A DNA stretch of 64,000 nucleotides from Thermohalobaculum sp963721105 (GTDB taxonomy: Bacteria > Pseudomonadota > Alphaproteobacteria > Rhodobacterales > Rhodobacteraceae): the NCBI GenBank assembly GCA_963721105.1, contig CAVRHY010000021.1, positions 1 through 64,000 of the forward strand. Direction: 5' to 3'. Position 1 is the first letter of the stretch. Every line of letters begins with the position of its first letter. The translations under genes and the position numbers were made by a program. Below, piece after piece: positions 1 to 9,806 of the stretch. The notes below the pieces were generated by a model. That model made no database searches. It was not told where the DNA came from and was given only the letters and a program-made list of their open reading frames with translations.

Positions 1-2
1 GG

Positions 3-75
3 TACGCCCTACGGGAATCGAACCCGTGTTTCCGCCGTGAAAGGGCGGCGTCCTGGACCGCTAGACGAAGGGCGC
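3..75 (-). tRNA. tRNA-Glu (anticodon TTC)
   Basis: Read on the minus strand, this folds as a complete cloverleaf. The 7-bp acceptor stem pairs GCGCCCT (69-75) with AGGGCGT (4-10) through one G-T pair. The anticodon stem CCGCC/GGCGG encloses loop CTTTCAC with anticodon TTC at 41-39, and the T-arm carries GGTTCGATTCC. The first two bases of the window supply CC of the encoded CCA tail; the final A lies outside. It is upstream of nothing on its own strand inside the window and is followed, 44 bp away, by the 3' end of recJ. Confidence 0.95.
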
Positions 76-119
76 GCTGTGGGCGGCTCTTAGCGGCTGG
101 TCGGGGGGTCTGGCAAGCC

Positions 120-1886
120 TCAGCAGGGCTCGGCGATGTCCTCGATGGTCAACTTGGCTCGGCGCCGGCCTCCCCAGTCGTCAAGTTCCAGCCGGCCGGC
201 CACGTGCAGCGGCCGGCGCGCCCCGGCTGCGGCCTCGAGCGCGCCGGCGATGCCGTTCGCATCGGCCCGGAAGGCGATGGCACCGAGGCCATCGAAGCGG
301 GCCTGGCAGTGGCCATTGCCGACGATGCGCACGCCCGAGGGGATGGCATGGCCGAGCGCCAGCCGGGGCGCCGGGTTGCCCGGGCCGAAGGGGCCGGCGG
401 TCTCCAGCCGCTCGACCAGCTCGACGGTGCAGCCGCCGGGGGCGAGCGATCCGATCACGGCGAGGTCCTCGACGGCGATCTCGTCGGCGCCGGCGGCAGC
501 CAGCAGGGCCGCGAGCTCCTGCATCGCCTCGTCCAGGCGGTTGGCGGCGAGGCTGAGGCCCGCCGCCATGCGGTGCCCACCGCCCTTCGTGAGCACGCCG
601 CGCGCGGTCAGCGCGGCGATCGCCGAGCCCAGGTCGACGCCGGGAACCGAGCGGCCCGAGCCGGTGCCGGCCTCGCCATCCAGGCCGATGACGACGGCCG
701 GGCGGTTGAAGCGCTCCTTGAGGCGGCTGGCGACGATGCCGACGACGCCCGGGTGCCAGCCCTTGCCCGCCGCCCAGGCGAGTGGGCCGATGCCGTGCGC
801 TCCGCCGCGCGCCTCGATCTGCTCGCAGGCAGCGTCCAGCACGGCGGCCTCGATGGCGCGCCGTTCGGCGTTGAGAGCGTCGAGGCGCTCGGCCAGCGCC
901 GCCGCCTCGTGCGGGTCCCTCGTGGTCAGCAGGCGCACGCCCAAGGCCGCGTCGCCGATCCGCCCGCCGGCGTTGATGCGCGGACCGATGGCGAAGCCCA
1001 GGTCCGAGGAGCAGGGCGGCGCCGACAGGCCGGCGACATCGGCCAGCGCCGCCAACCCGGGGCGCTGGCGCGCCGACAGCACGGCGAGCCCCTGCCGAAC
1101 ATAGGCGCGGTTGAGCCCGGTCAGCGGCGCGACATCGGCGACGGTCGCCACGGCGACGAGGTCGAGGAGCTGCATCAGGTCCGGCAGCGGCCGGTCGTTC
1201 GCTCCCTCGGCCCGCATCAGCCGGTTGGCGGCGACGAGCATCAGGAAGACGACGCCCGCGGCGGCGAGATAGCCGAGGCCGGAGCCGTCATCAGCGCGGT
1301 TCGGGTTGACGGTGACGGCATCCGGCAGCTCTGGTCCCGGCAAGTGGTGGTCGACTATGATGACGTCGGCCCCCTGCGCCCGCGCGGCGGCGACCGGTGC
1401 CGGCGCCGCCGTGCCGCAGTCGACGCAGATGACGAGGTCGTGCGCCGCGCCCAGCGTCGCCATGGCCCTCACGTTCGGGCCGTAGCCCTCGTCGATCCTG
1501 TCGGGGATGTAGACGGTCGCATCGTGGCCGAACGCGCGCAGCCAGTCGACCAGCAGGGCGGTCGAGGCGGCGCCGTCGACATCGTAATCGCCGAAGACGG
1601 CGATGCGGTCGCGCCGCAGGACGGCATGGACCAGCCGCTCGGCCGCCCTGTCCATGTCGGCAATGGTCGAGGGGTCGGGCATCAGCGCCCGGAGTGTCGG
1701 CGCCATGTAGGCCTCGGCGGCCGCGGCCTCGACGCCGTTCGCGGCGAGCAGGCGCGCCACCATGTCAGGCAGCCCGGTCGCCTGCACCAGCGCCAGCGCG
1801 GCGCGCTCGACCGCCGCGCCGGGGCCGCGCCAGCGGCGTCCGGTCAGCGAGCGCGAGACGTTGAGGAAGGGGGCGTCGGCATCCAT
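120..1886 (-). CDS. recJ: Single-stranded-DNA-specific exonuclease RecJ
   Basis: RecJ degrades single-stranded DNA 5' to 3' in recombination and mismatch repair. The 588-residue product has the family's usual length and layout. An N-terminal DHH domain carries DYDVDG (about residues 100-105), VDCG and the DHH triad (about 179-181). The DHHA1 domain follows with the glycine-rich GGGHRMAAG, and then a C-terminal OB-like domain ends in RRRAKLTIEDI. The frame is intact throughout. The ATG at 1886 directly precedes the conserved N-terminal segment (SLTGRRWRG). RecJ beside a tRNA is a plain housekeeping context. No catalytic residue appears to be missing. Confidence 0.96.
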   Translation of the reverse strand: MDADAPFLNVSRSLTGRRWRGPGAAVERAALALVQATGLPDMVARLLAANGVEAAAAEAYMAPTLRALMPDPSTIADMDRAAERLVHAVLRRDRIAVFGDYDVDGAASTALLVDWLRAFGHDATVYIPDRIDEGYGPNVRAMATLGAAHDLVICVDCGTAAPAPVAAARAQGADVIIVDHHLPGPELPDAVTVNPNRADDGSGLGYLAAAGVVFLMLVAANRLMRAEGANDRPLPDLMQLLDLVAVATVADVAPLTGLNRAYVRQGLAVLSARQRPGLAALADVAGLSAPPCSSDLGFAIGPRINAGGRIGDAALGVRLLTTRDPHEAAALAERLDALNAERRAIEAAVLDAACEQIEARGGAHGIGPLAWAAGKGWHPGVVGIVASRLKERFNRPAVVIGLDGEAGTGSGRSVPGVDLGSAIAALTARGVLTKGGGHRMAAGLSLAANRLDEAMQELAALLAAAGADEIAVEDLAVIGSLAPGGCTVELVERLETAGPFGPGNPAPRLALGHAIPSGVRIVGNGHCQARFDGLGAIAFRADANGIAGALEAAAGARRPLHVAGRLELDDWGGRRRAKLTIEDIAEPC

Positions 1887-2245
1887 CGCCGGGCTTTATA
1901 GCGCAGCCGCCCCGGGATGGCGCGGGTCAATCGGCCGGGCGCGCCGACCTGCCGCCGATCCACAAGTCTGCCCCTCAGGGTCGCCTCGATCCCGATTCCG
2001 AAGATCCTGAACGGTCGCCGTCGAGAGGCGCCATCGGTCCGAGTCCCGATGGCGACAGCCTCGGCACGCGTGACGACTGCTCGCTGGCGCTCGAGCAATG
2101 ATACGCCGAGACGGCGATCGATCACGCCCGAGCAGACGAGCTTCCTCGCCCTCAGCCTCGGCTCGTCCCTCGAGGCCGGCAACTGAGAGATCCAAGCGAC
2201 CACCGCTTGCTGCATCGTGCCATCACTGACTGCCAGGCAATGGCT
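1887..2245. other. Intergenic region, no recognisable gene
   Basis: These 359 bp lie between the recJ start and the 3' end of the next minus-strand gene. A minus-strand reading frame of about 120 codons crosses the region, but I recognise no family in it, it overlaps the recJ start out of frame, and it has no convincing ribosome binding site. The recJ promoter should lie in the first part. Confidence 0.4.
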
Positions 2246-3233
2246 TCAAATCGCCAGCAGCAGCTTCCCGCGCGTCCCGCGTCCTTGAATAATCCGGTGC
2301 GCCTCGCCTGCCGCCTCGAGCGGCATCACGTCCTGGATCGCGATATCCAGCCGGCCCAGCCTGTATAGCTGGAACAGTTCGTCCGTCCGGCTGCGGATTT
2401 CTGCCGCGTCGCGCATGTAATCGGCGAGGTGGGGGCGTGTGAAAAAGACCGATCCCGCTTCCGCCAGCTGCAGCGGGCTGACTGTCTCGACCAGCCCCGA
2501 GCTTCCGCCGTAGTTCACCACCAGCCCCCGCCGCTTGAGCGACCGGATCGAGCGTTCGATGGTATCGTGGCCGACCGAGTCATAGACGACGTCGACGCCT
2601 GCGCCGCCGGTTATTTCCATCACCCGCTCGGGAAAATCCTCGTCGCGGTAAGGGATGACGTGGTCGGCGCCACGCGACACGGGCGATCTCGGCCTTCTCC
2701 GGCGACCCAGCCGTGGTGATCACCGTCGCGCCCCGTGCCTTGGCGAGTTGAATGACGAGTTGCCCGACGCCGCCGGCCCCCGCATGCAGCAGGCAGATCT
2801 GTCCCGGCCCGATGGCGAAGGCCGAGTGCGTCAGGTAATGCGCGGTACACCCCTGGAGCTGGAGTGCGCACGCGATCTCGTCGGGAACATCGTCGTGAAC
2901 CGGAACCAGTTTCCAGGCTGGCACGACCGCCGCTTCGGCATAGGCGCCTCGATGAATGCACCACGCCACACGCTGCCCGATCGCGAGGCCCTCGACGCCA
3001 TCCCCGATCGCGTCCACCCTGCCCACGCCCTCCATACCGAGAACCATCGGGAGGTCCGTCTTGTAGGTGTCCGACCGCCGGTAGGCGCCCGACCGCATGT
3101 AGACGTCGATGAAGTTCACGCCCGCATGGGTAAGCCTGACCCGCGCCTCGTCACGGCCCGGCTCGGGTTCGGGCGCGTCCAGCAGCGACAGCGCCTCGGG
3201 GCCGCCGAATTCGTTCACGCCGATGGCGCGCAT
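2246..3233 (-). CDS. NADPH:quinone oxidoreductase (zinc-free MDR family), frame broken once
   Basis: This is a medium-chain dehydrogenase/reductase of the quinone-oxidoreductase type, which reduces quinones or activated alkenes with NADPH in the cytoplasm. The N-terminal part starts MRAIGVNEFGGPEAL at the ATG at 3233 and carries GVNFIDVYMRSG, the catalytic-domain GMEGVGRV and the cofactor motif AGAGGVGQLVIQLAKARGA. The C-terminal part continues in another frame with GGAGVDVVYDSVG and ends RGTRGKLLLAI. The break lies near 2670-2690. No zinc-ligand cysteine cluster is seen, as expected for QOR. It sits 10 bp after the Rieske gene on the same strand. One single-base sequence error is the simplest explanation; a pseudogene is possible. 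Confidence 0.85.
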
Positions 3234-3243
3234 GCCCCCCTCC

Positions 3244-3610
3244 TCAGCTCGCGACAACCACGTCGCCGTTGTCGATCTCGACCGCGTAGGTCCTGAAGCC
3301 GCAGCCGATGGTGCGCGGGAGAAGGCACGGCTGCCTCGCCGGTCGAGGCATCGTACTCGAAGCCGTGCCAGGGGCAGCGGATGACGTGAGTGTCTTCCTC
3401 GACGCGGACCTCGCCCGGGCGCTCGCCGTCGACAAACGCCACGACGCATCCGGCCTCGAGATCGGCCCCCTGGTGCGGACAGCGCGCGCCGACCGCGCGA
3501 ACCGTCCCGTCGGCAAGGCGCGTGAGAAGCACCTTCGCGCCACCGAGCATCACCGGCAGGAGTTGGCCCTCTACCACCTCCTCGGCCCGGCAGAGAACGG
3601 TCCTCTTCAT
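3244..3610 (-). CDS. Rieske [2Fe-2S] ferredoxin, frame broken near its 3' end
   Basis: A short Rieske protein of about 121 residues, probably the ferredoxin that passes electrons to an oxygenase. Both cluster-binding motifs are visible: CPHQGADLEAGC and, about 20 residues on, CPWHGFEYD. The start at 3610 (MKRTVLCRAEEV) overlaps the stop of the upstream amidohydrolase by 4 bases, showing translational coupling. The frame changes near 3315-3330; the other frame supplies the end, FRTYAVEIDNGDVVVAS. No reductase or oxygenase alpha subunit lies next to it, so the partner is unknown. The first ligand pair is CxH and the second CxxH, as in true Rieske proteins. Confidence 0.85.
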
Positions 3611-4674
3611 TCCGCGGCCACGCGTCCGGCGGGGGGCAGGTCGAGATTGTAGAAAACCGCTGCGTTCTTCCACAGGATCTTCTCGCGAAGCCCCTGTGGC
3701 AGCTGCCGCGGGATCGCTGCTTCGGGCGAGTCGAAGTCGAAATGCGGGTAGTCGGTCGAGAATACCAGGATTTCGTCCGTCCCCATAAGGTCGACCAGCT
3801 TCAGCCATTGGTCGGGCGCGATGTCCTCGGTCGGCTGGGTCGACAGGCGCAGCCGCTCGCGGATGTGCGCGCTGGGCAGCTTCTTGATCCAGGGCACCTC
3901 GATGCGGCCCTGCCGGTATTCGCGGTCGAGCCGCCACATGACGTGCGGGAGCCACGAGAAGCCGCCCTCCAGCACCATGAAGCGCAGGTTCGGGAACTCG
4001 TCGAAGACCCCGTTGCAGATCAGGCTGATCACCTGCGGCATCAGCCCCATCGGGATCAGCGCGTGCCGCTCCATGTAGGTCAGCCCCATGCCATAGGGGC
4101 CCTGCACCTGCGCGGTGTGATGAAAGGCGACCTGCAGGTCGTTGCGGTCGGCCGCCTCGAAGATGGGGCGATACCGCGGCTCGCCATAGGCGATGTCGTC
4201 GACGACGGACAGCAGCACCTGGCGGACCTGCGGGTGCGCGCCGAACCGGTCGATCTCGCGCGCCGCCGCGACGGGGTCGCGGGCGAAGACCTGAACCGAG
4301 CCGATGAAGCGCGTATCGCGCGCCAGCCAGCGCTCGGCGCAGTAGTCGTTGTAAGCCGAGGCCAGCGCGTTGCCGAGCCCATACTGCAGCTTCAGCATGG
4401 TCGGGTAGAAATAGCCGGTCAGCACGGCATGGTCGATATGATGCGCCTCGAAGACGTGACGTCGCATCTGATCGATGTCCGAAGCGGAGGCCGAGCCGTC
4501 GCCCGATACCACGTCGGCCCTGTTCCCGTTGCCGGGAGAACTGTAGCAGAACGGCTGGGCGAAGCCGCGCCAAGCGCCCTTGGCGATCCATCCCGCCCAT
4601 GGCTCCGGCAGATAGGGCACGAGGTCCCTGACGTTTGCAAAGCTCTCGTGAACGTCCGTGTCGATGATCGCCAT
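3607..4674 (-). CDS. Amidohydrolase family 2 protein (TIM-barrel metal-dependent hydrolase)
   Basis: The 355-residue product belongs to the amidohydrolase-2 superfamily, which includes ACMSD-like decarboxylases and ring-cleavage-product hydrolases. It opens MAIIDTDVHESF, where the D-x-H replaces the usual HxH metal motif, as in many members. It has an internal AFHHTAQV and ends its barrel with VFSTDYPHFDFDSPEAAI, where the Asp is the expected metal or catalytic ligand. The gene overlaps the Rieske start by 4 bp and belongs to a minus-strand set with it and the quinone oxidoreductase. The substrate cannot be read from the sequence. An aromatic or ring-fission acid is likely from context and is only an inference. 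Confidence 0.85.
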   Translation of the reverse strand: MAIIDTDVHESFANVRDLVPYLPEPWAGWIAKGAWRGFAQPFCYSSPGNGNRADVVSGDGSASASDIDQMRRHVFEAHHIDHAVLTGYFYPTMLKLQYGLGNALASAYNDYCAERWLARDTRFIGSVQVFARDPVAAAREIDRFGAHPQVRQVLLSVVDDIAYGEPRYRPIFEAADRNDLQVAFHHTAQVQGPYGMGLTYMERHALIPMGLMPQVISLICNGVFDEFPNLRFMVLEGGFSWLPHVMWRLDREYRQGRIEVPWIKKLPSAHIRERLRLSTQPTEDIAPDQWLKLVDLMGTDEILVFSTDYPHFDFDSPEAAIPRQLPQGLREKILWKNAAVFYNLDLPPAGRVAAE

Positions 4675-4745
4675 GCCGACCTCCGCGCTGTCCAGTAGGG
4701 AACGATGTCAGGGTACGCCCTTGCTGTCTGTCATCTGGCTGACAA

Positions 4746-5435
4746 TCAGCCTGCGGGCCCGGCGAAATCCGCAAGACGGCGCTCGTCCCGGATCAGAACG
4801 GTCCGCCCGTCCCGGGCGATGCATCCTGCTTCCGCGAAACGGCGAAGAACCGCTGTCACAGTCGGCCTGCGCGCGTTCGTCAGGTTCGCGAGTTCCTGGT
4901 GCGTGAGACCGACGGCCCGCCGCGTTGCGCCCGGGCGTTCCTGCGGGTCGGGACGGGACAGTGACAGCAGCGCTCGGGCGAGCCGCTGTTCAACGCTCAG
5001 GCCAACGAAATCGCCCACGCGGTGATGGAAGTCTCGCATCCTGTCGACCAGCAGCGCGATCACACGACGCGCAAGGCCGCCGTCCTGGGTCAGCAGCGCC
5101 TCGAAATCGGGGCGCGGTATTCTTACAAGCTCGCAATCCGTGAGCGCGATCGCCTCGGCATCGCGCACCGGCCGACTCCCGAGCGCCGTCAGGCCGAGAA
5201 GACTGTGTGCCAGGTGCAGGCGCAGCAGCGTCTCGTCGCCACGCTGACTGATCAAAACGGACTTGGCCCTGCCACTCACCAGGAACCAGATGTCCTCGGC
5301 AGGCTCTCCCTGACGATAGATTCGGTGGTTTCGCCTCAGTGAAACGCCCATGCCGGCGCAGACCATCATCGCAACATGCTCGGGTGCCAGCGTCGCATCG
5401 ATCTCGATCAGCGTTCCCAGACTATACTCGCGCAT
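4746..5435 (-). CDS. CRP/FNR-family transcriptional regulator
   Basis: About 229 residues with an N-terminal cyclic-nucleotide-type beta-roll (RQGEPAEDIWFLVSGRAKS, then an effector-pocket region) and a C-terminal winged helix (LTHQELANLTNARRPTVTAV). No FNR-type four-cysteine cluster is seen at the N terminus. The ATG at 5435 is preferred; a TTG at 5468 extends the frame by 11 residues. It is encoded between the amidohydrolase and the alpha/beta hydrolase on the same strand and may control this catabolic set. The ligand is unknown. Confidence 0.9.
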   Translation of the reverse strand: MREYSLGTLIEIDATLAPEHVAMMVCAGMGVSLRRNHRIYRQGEPAEDIWFLVSGRAKSVLISQRGDETLLRLHLAHSLLGLTALGSRPVRDAEAIALTDCELVRIPRPDFEALLTQDGGLARRVIALLVDRMRDFHHRVGDFVGLSVEQRLARALLSLSRPDPQERPGATRRAVGLTHQELANLTNARRPTVTAVLRRFAEAGCIARDGRTVLIRDERRLADFAGPAG

Positions 5436-5657
5436 CTGGTATGATCGCCGGATTCCCTCCGTCGTCAATCAACTACATAGAGGTCATCCAGAGCCCGAAC
5501 CGGACGTGGCGCGGGGGTGGATCAGCAAGAACGTCGGCGAGCCGAAGCCCGGCGGGACATAGACCTTCGACATCCTGCAGGCGGCCGTGTCCGTCAGCGC
5601 ATGACTGCCGTCCCGAAGTCGGGGCGAACGGCGCGGTCATCGGACACTAGCGACGGC

Positions 5658-6518
5658 CTATGGCGTGGCGCCAGTTCGGTCGAAGAATTCCAGCAGCTGA
5701 TCGACCAGCAGGTCGGGTTGCTCTTCCGGAATAAAATGCCCGCACTCCGGCATGACGTCGCCGCGAACGTCGACGGCGACCCGGCGGAGCGACTCGACGA
5801 CCTCGGTCCCGCGACCCCACGCCTTCGAGCCGCCGATCGCCAGCACCGGCATCCGGAGCTTTCCGCAGGCGATCGACTTACGGTTGTCCGCGATGTCCCG
5901 GGGCAGCGCGCGGTAGTATTCAAACCCCGCCCGCATGGCGCCCGGCTGGGTGTAGGTGCGAAGATATTCGGCGATCGCAGCCTCGTCGATCGCGTCGGGG
6001 CGGTGGGCAAAATTGCGATAGAACCACTGGAGGTAGGTTCGCTCGCGACCCGTGGTCAGCGCTTCCGGCATGTCAGGAGTCATGTGGAAAGCATGGTGCC
6101 AGCGACGGCCGGATTGCGAGAAGCCATCGCCGCCGTCGCCGGGGATCACGACATCCAAGATGGCAAGCCGCCGCACGGCTTCGGGCCGCGCCGTCGCCAT
6201 CGCGAAGGCCGTCGGCCCGCCCCAGTCGTGTCCAACGAGATCGATGTCCTCGACGCCCAGGTGGTGGACGAGCTGCCAGAGATCCGCCGCGACGGTCCGC
6301 TTGTCGTATCCCGAAAGGGGCCGCGACGTATCGCCGAGGCCTCGCAGGTCCGGCGCGACGACGCGGAAGCGGGTGGCCAGTCGCGGGATGACGCGGCGCC
6401 ATTCGTACCAGCTCTGCGGCCAGCCGTGCAGCAGCAGGAGAGTCGGCCCGCTGCCGCATGTCACGTAGTGCATCAGCACCTGGTCGAGTTCGGCGTAGTG
6501 GTGGGTCAGGTCGGTCAT
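5658..6518 (-). CDS. Alpha/beta hydrolase, epoxide-hydrolase-like
   Basis: The 286-residue product has the alpha/beta hydrolase fold with the oxyanion motif LLLHGWPQSWYEWR and the nucleophile elbow GHDWGGPTA, where Asp replaces Ser. That is typical of epoxide hydrolases and dehalogenases. Late in the chain, ECGHFIPEEQPD supplies the catalytic His. The start MTDLTHHYAEL at 6518 is chosen over an in-frame upstream ATG at 6590 because it begins at the conserved strand. It is transcribed away from the PhyH genes, leaving about 220 bp of divergent promoter space. Epoxide hydrolase is the best guess; haloacetate dehalogenase is the main alternative. Confidence 0.88.
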   Translation of the reverse strand: MTDLTHHYAELDQVLMHYVTCGSGPTLLLLHGWPQSWYEWRRVIPRLATRFRVVAPDLRGLGDTSRPLSGYDKRTVAADLWQLVHHLGVEDIDLVGHDWGGPTAFAMATARPEAVRRLAILDVVIPGDGGDGFSQSGRRWHHAFHMTPDMPEALTTGRERTYLQWFYRNFAHRPDAIDEAAIAEYLRTYTQPGAMRAGFEYYRALPRDIADNRKSIACGKLRMPVLAIGGSKAWGRGTEVVESLRRVAVDVRGDVMPECGHFIPEEQPDLLVDQLLEFFDRTGATP

Positions 6519-6738
6519 GGTCTCGTGCTTCGCGCCAGTCGTCTCGCACATCGCTTCTGGCCGGAGGGGCCGGTTGTGTCGCCCGGCCATTGCTCTTCCG
6601 GACAGGCTATGGCGGCCGTCGAACGGGGGTCAAGCAATGACGGAGTTTGCGCACGCGCCGCAGGCCGGGTCTTGCCGCGCCGCGACGCGCCGAATACTCT
6701 CGGATCCCGGCGGAACCGTCATGCGGATGGAGGATCAG

Positions 6739-7572
6739 ATGCCGAAGCTGCTGTCCCCGGAAGCCGTGGAGCAATATCGCAGGGACGGGTTCTTTTTTCC
6801 CGTCGACGTGATGGCGCCGGACGAGGCGCGGTCCTATCGCCGCAAGCTCGAAGCCTATGAGGCCGCGACCGGCGGACCCATCGCCAGCAACAGGCGACAC
6901 AAGGTGCATCTCCTGTTCACCTGGGCCAACGAGATCATCCGGAACAATCGGATCCTCGACGCCGTGGAGGACGTTCTGGGCCCGAACATCCTGTGCTGGA
7001 CGACGAACTTCTTCATCAAGGAGGCACACAATCCGGCCTTCGTCTCCTGGCACCAGGACGCGACCTACTGGGGCCTCGATCCGGCCGACGTGGTGACCGC
7101 CTGGGTGGCGCTGAGCGACGCGCCTGTCGAAAGCGGCTCGATGAAGTTCCTGCCCGGCAGCCACAAATGGGAGCAGATCGCGCACCGCGACACGTTCGAC
7201 GAGAAGAACCTGCTCAGCCGCGGACAGGAGATCGCCGTCGAGGTGAACGAGGCCGAGGCCGTCGACGTACCGCTGAAGGCCGGACAGATGTCGCTGCACC
7301 ACGTGCTGCTGGCGCACGGGTCGCACCCGAACACGACCGATGACCGGCGCATCGGATTGGCGATCCGCTACATCCCGACATACGTGCGGCAGCTGAAGAC
7401 GAACGACTCCGCGACGCTGGTCCGGGGGGTCGACGAGCATAACCACTTCGACCACGAACCGGAGCCGGACACCGATCTCGACGTGGCGGCGCTCGCCGCG
7501 CATGCCGACGCGATGGACCGGCAGGTGAAGGCGCTCTACGCTGGGACCGACAAGACCGAGTTCCGCGCCTGA
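6739..7572 (+). CDS. Phytanoyl-CoA dioxygenase (PhyH) family protein, copy 1
   Basis: A non-heme Fe(II)/2-oxoglutarate oxygenase of 277 residues. The facial-triad start is WHQDATYWGL, and the distal His lies in LHHVLLAHGSHPN, followed by the 2-oxoglutarate-binding Arg region (DRRIGLAIRYIPTY). The start at 6739 is fixed by GGAGG at 6729-6733 with 5-base spacing, and it matches the start of the tandem paralogue (MPNVLS). The frame is intact. Members hydroxylate small organic acids, lipids, quaternary amines or natural products. The substrate here is unknown, but the adjoining TRAP transporter suggests an imported organic acid. Confidence 0.92.
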   Translation: MPKLLSPEAVEQYRRDGFFFPVDVMAPDEARSYRRKLEAYEAATGGPIASNRRHKVHLLFTWANEIIRNNRILDAVEDVLGPNILCWTTNFFIKEAHNPAFVSWHQDATYWGLDPADVVTAWVALSDAPVESGSMKFLPGSHKWEQIAHRDTFDEKNLLSRGQEIAVEVNEAEAVDVPLKAGQMSLHHVLLAHGSHPNTTDDRRIGLAIRYIPTYVRQLKTNDSATLVRGVDEHNHFDHEPEPDTDLDVAALAAHADAMDRQVKALYAGTDKTEFRA

Positions 7573-7746
7573 CCCACCTGCCGCCGCCCGGGCCGGGCCG
7601 GCAGGCGGGCGGTGGGCTTCGCGGCGGAGCCGCTCAATCCGCCCGCTGATTGACTTTGGCTGATATGTCAGTTTCACTCTACCGCAGAACAGGTCGGCGC
7701 GGAAGGTTTCGCCTTCCGCTGTCAGGAGCATGCACGGAGTATCGTG

Positions 7747-8585
7747 ATGCCGAACGTCCTTTCGAAAGATGAGGTAGAGCAGTACCGGAGAACCGGCTAC
7801 TTATACCCCATTGATATACTTTCATCCGACGAAGCGCGTGATTACCGGAGGAAGCTCGAGGACTTCGAGGCGTCGCATGGCGGCGCACTGCAGGGTGACC
7901 TGCGGCAGAAATCGCACCTCCTGTTCACATGGCTGGACGACCTGATTCGCGACGGACGTATTCTCGACGTCGTCGAGGACGTTCTCGGGCCCAACCTGTT
8001 CTGCTGGAGCAGCTCGTTCTTCATCAAGGAGCCGCGCAATCCCGGCTATGTTTCGTGGCACCAGGACTCGACGTACTGGGGCCTGTCGGAGCCGGATATC
8101 ATGACGGTCTGGGTCGCCTTCAGCCCGAGCAACGACGAGAGCGGGTGCATGCAGGTCGTCCCGGGCAGCCACACCGCGCGACCAGGTCCCGCACAGGGAC
8201 ACCTTCAACGAGGACAACCTGCTGTCGCGCGGCCAGGAGATCGCCGTCGAGGTCGACGAGGACGAGGCGGTCGCGATGCCGCTCGAGCCCGGCCAGGCGT
8301 CGCTGCATCACGTCCGCCTGTTCCACGCCTCGCCGCCGAACCGGTCGAACGACCGCCGGATCGGCTACGCGATCCGCTACATCCCGACCTATGTCCGCCA
8401 GGTCGTCGGCGAGAAGGACAGCGCGACGCTGGTGCGTGGCGTCGACGAGTACGGCAATTTCGATCACGAGAAGCGGCCCGACGCCGACTTCTCCGAGCCG
8501 GCGCGCGCGCACCACGGGGAGGTGAGCGAAGCAGGTCGTCCAGACGCTCTACCGCGACACCGGGCGCTCCGCGTTCCGCGCCTGA
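7747..8585 (+). CDS. Phytanoyl-CoA dioxygenase (PhyH) family protein, copy 2, frame broken twice
   Basis: A close paralogue of the preceding gene: MPNVLSKDEVEQYRR matches MPKLLSPEAVEQYRR, and both share DVVEDVLGPN-type, SWHQD-TYWGL and RYIPTYVRQ segments. The frame breaks near 8175, just after VVPGSHTAR, and again near 8515. The last frame ends SAFRA, aligned with the EFRA end of copy 1, at the TGA at 8583-8585. Iron ligands WHQD and the distal LHHVRLFH are present. Both breaks need only one base each and probably reflect sequence error. The tandem pair sits directly upstream of a TRAP transporter. Confidence 0.85.
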
Positions 8586-8673
8586 TCGTGCCGGCATGCC
8601 GCTGCGGACAGGCGGGCGGTCGGAGAAGACCACGAGGAGAAGAAGCGGACAACTGAACCGAAAGGGAGGAACC

Positions 8674-9728
8674 ATGACCAAGGACGTTCGCGCCGCGACG
8701 ATCTTGCGCGGCGCCGCCGCGGCGGCGGCCGTATCGACCGCCGCCGTGCTGCCCGGCCGCGCGCGCGCCGCCGACAGCCAGGAATGGAAGATGCAGTCGC
8801 TCTGGCAGGCGGGCTGCGATCAACCAGAAGATCTTCCAGGATTACGCCGACCGGGTCGAAGGCCGCGACCGACGGGCGGGTCAAGATCACGCCGATGCCG
8901 GTCGGCTCGATCGTCGCCTACAACGAGACCCTCGATGCCGTCGCGAACGGCATCCTCGAGGCCCAGCATGGCGGCACGACCTACTTCTCCGGCCGTGACG
9001 CGGCCTTCGCCCTGATCGGCGACCTGAGCGGCGGCTTCGAGACGCCGTGGCAGATGCAGATGTGGTACGAATACGGCGGCGGGCTCGAACTCACGCGCGA
9101 GCTCTACAAGGAATACAGTCTCTACTTCGTCGGCCCGGTCTGGTGGGGCGTCGAGTCGATCCCCTCGAAGGTGCCGATCAACGGCCCGGCCGACCTCAAG
9201 GGCGTCAAGATCCGCGCGCCGGAGGGCATGGGCGCCGCAGATCTTCAGGCAGTTCGGCGCCGACGTCGTGACCCTGGCCGGCAGCGAAGTCTACACCGCC
9301 CTCGAGCGCGGCGTGATCGACGCCACCGACTGGGGCACGATGTCGATGAACACCGACCTCGGCTATCAGAAGATCGCCAAGTACGCGCTCTATCCCGGCT
9401 TCCACTCGATGCCGGCCGCCGACGTGGCGGTCAACCTCGATCTCTGGAACGGCCTGTCGGACGACCGACAAGAGGATCCTCGAGATCGGCCACCCGCGAT
9501 TTCGCGCGCGACATGGTCGAGCGCATCGCGCTGCAAGGACCTGCAGGACGCCAAGAAGATGCGCGACCAGGGCGTCACGCTGATCGACTGGTCGCCCGAG
9601 GCGCGCAAGGAGTTCCGCCAGAAGGCCCAGCGGCGTCTGGGAGGACTGGTCGAAGAAGTCGCCGACCTGGCCGGCAAGGTCTACGAAAGCGAAGTCGAGC
9701 TTCCTGGAAAAAGCTCGGCCTGCTCTGA
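8674..9728 (+). CDS. dctP: TRAP transporter solute-binding protein DctP (system 1), multiply frameshifted
   Basis: A periplasmic binding protein that delivers an organic anion to a TRAP permease. It starts at 8674 after a strong AAAGGGAGGA site, with an export signal rich in Ala ending GRARAADS. Family segments occur in three frames: QSLWQAG, then ITPMPVGSIVAYNETLDA and GVKIRAPEGMGA, then TDWGTMSMNTDLGYQKIA and finally the end SWKKLGLL. Breaks are near 8818, 8862, 9236, 9470 and 9640. The GVKIR Arg is the usual carboxylate ligand of DctP proteins, so the substrate is probably a carboxylic acid. Each break is a single-base change, consistent with a local cluster of sequence errors. Confidence 0.85.
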
Positions 9729-9806
9729 GGGCGGCCAGTCGAGGGAAGGGCGCCGCGCGCCCGTTCCTCGATTCATCCCGGTGCAACTGCGGAAGGGAAG
9801 ACGAGC

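Noticed and set aside
204..1901. A plus-strand 565-codon frame opposite recJ
   Set aside because: It is the antisense of recJ, rich in Arg, Gly and Ala with no domain, and has no ribosome binding site. RecJ motifs are complete on the other strand.
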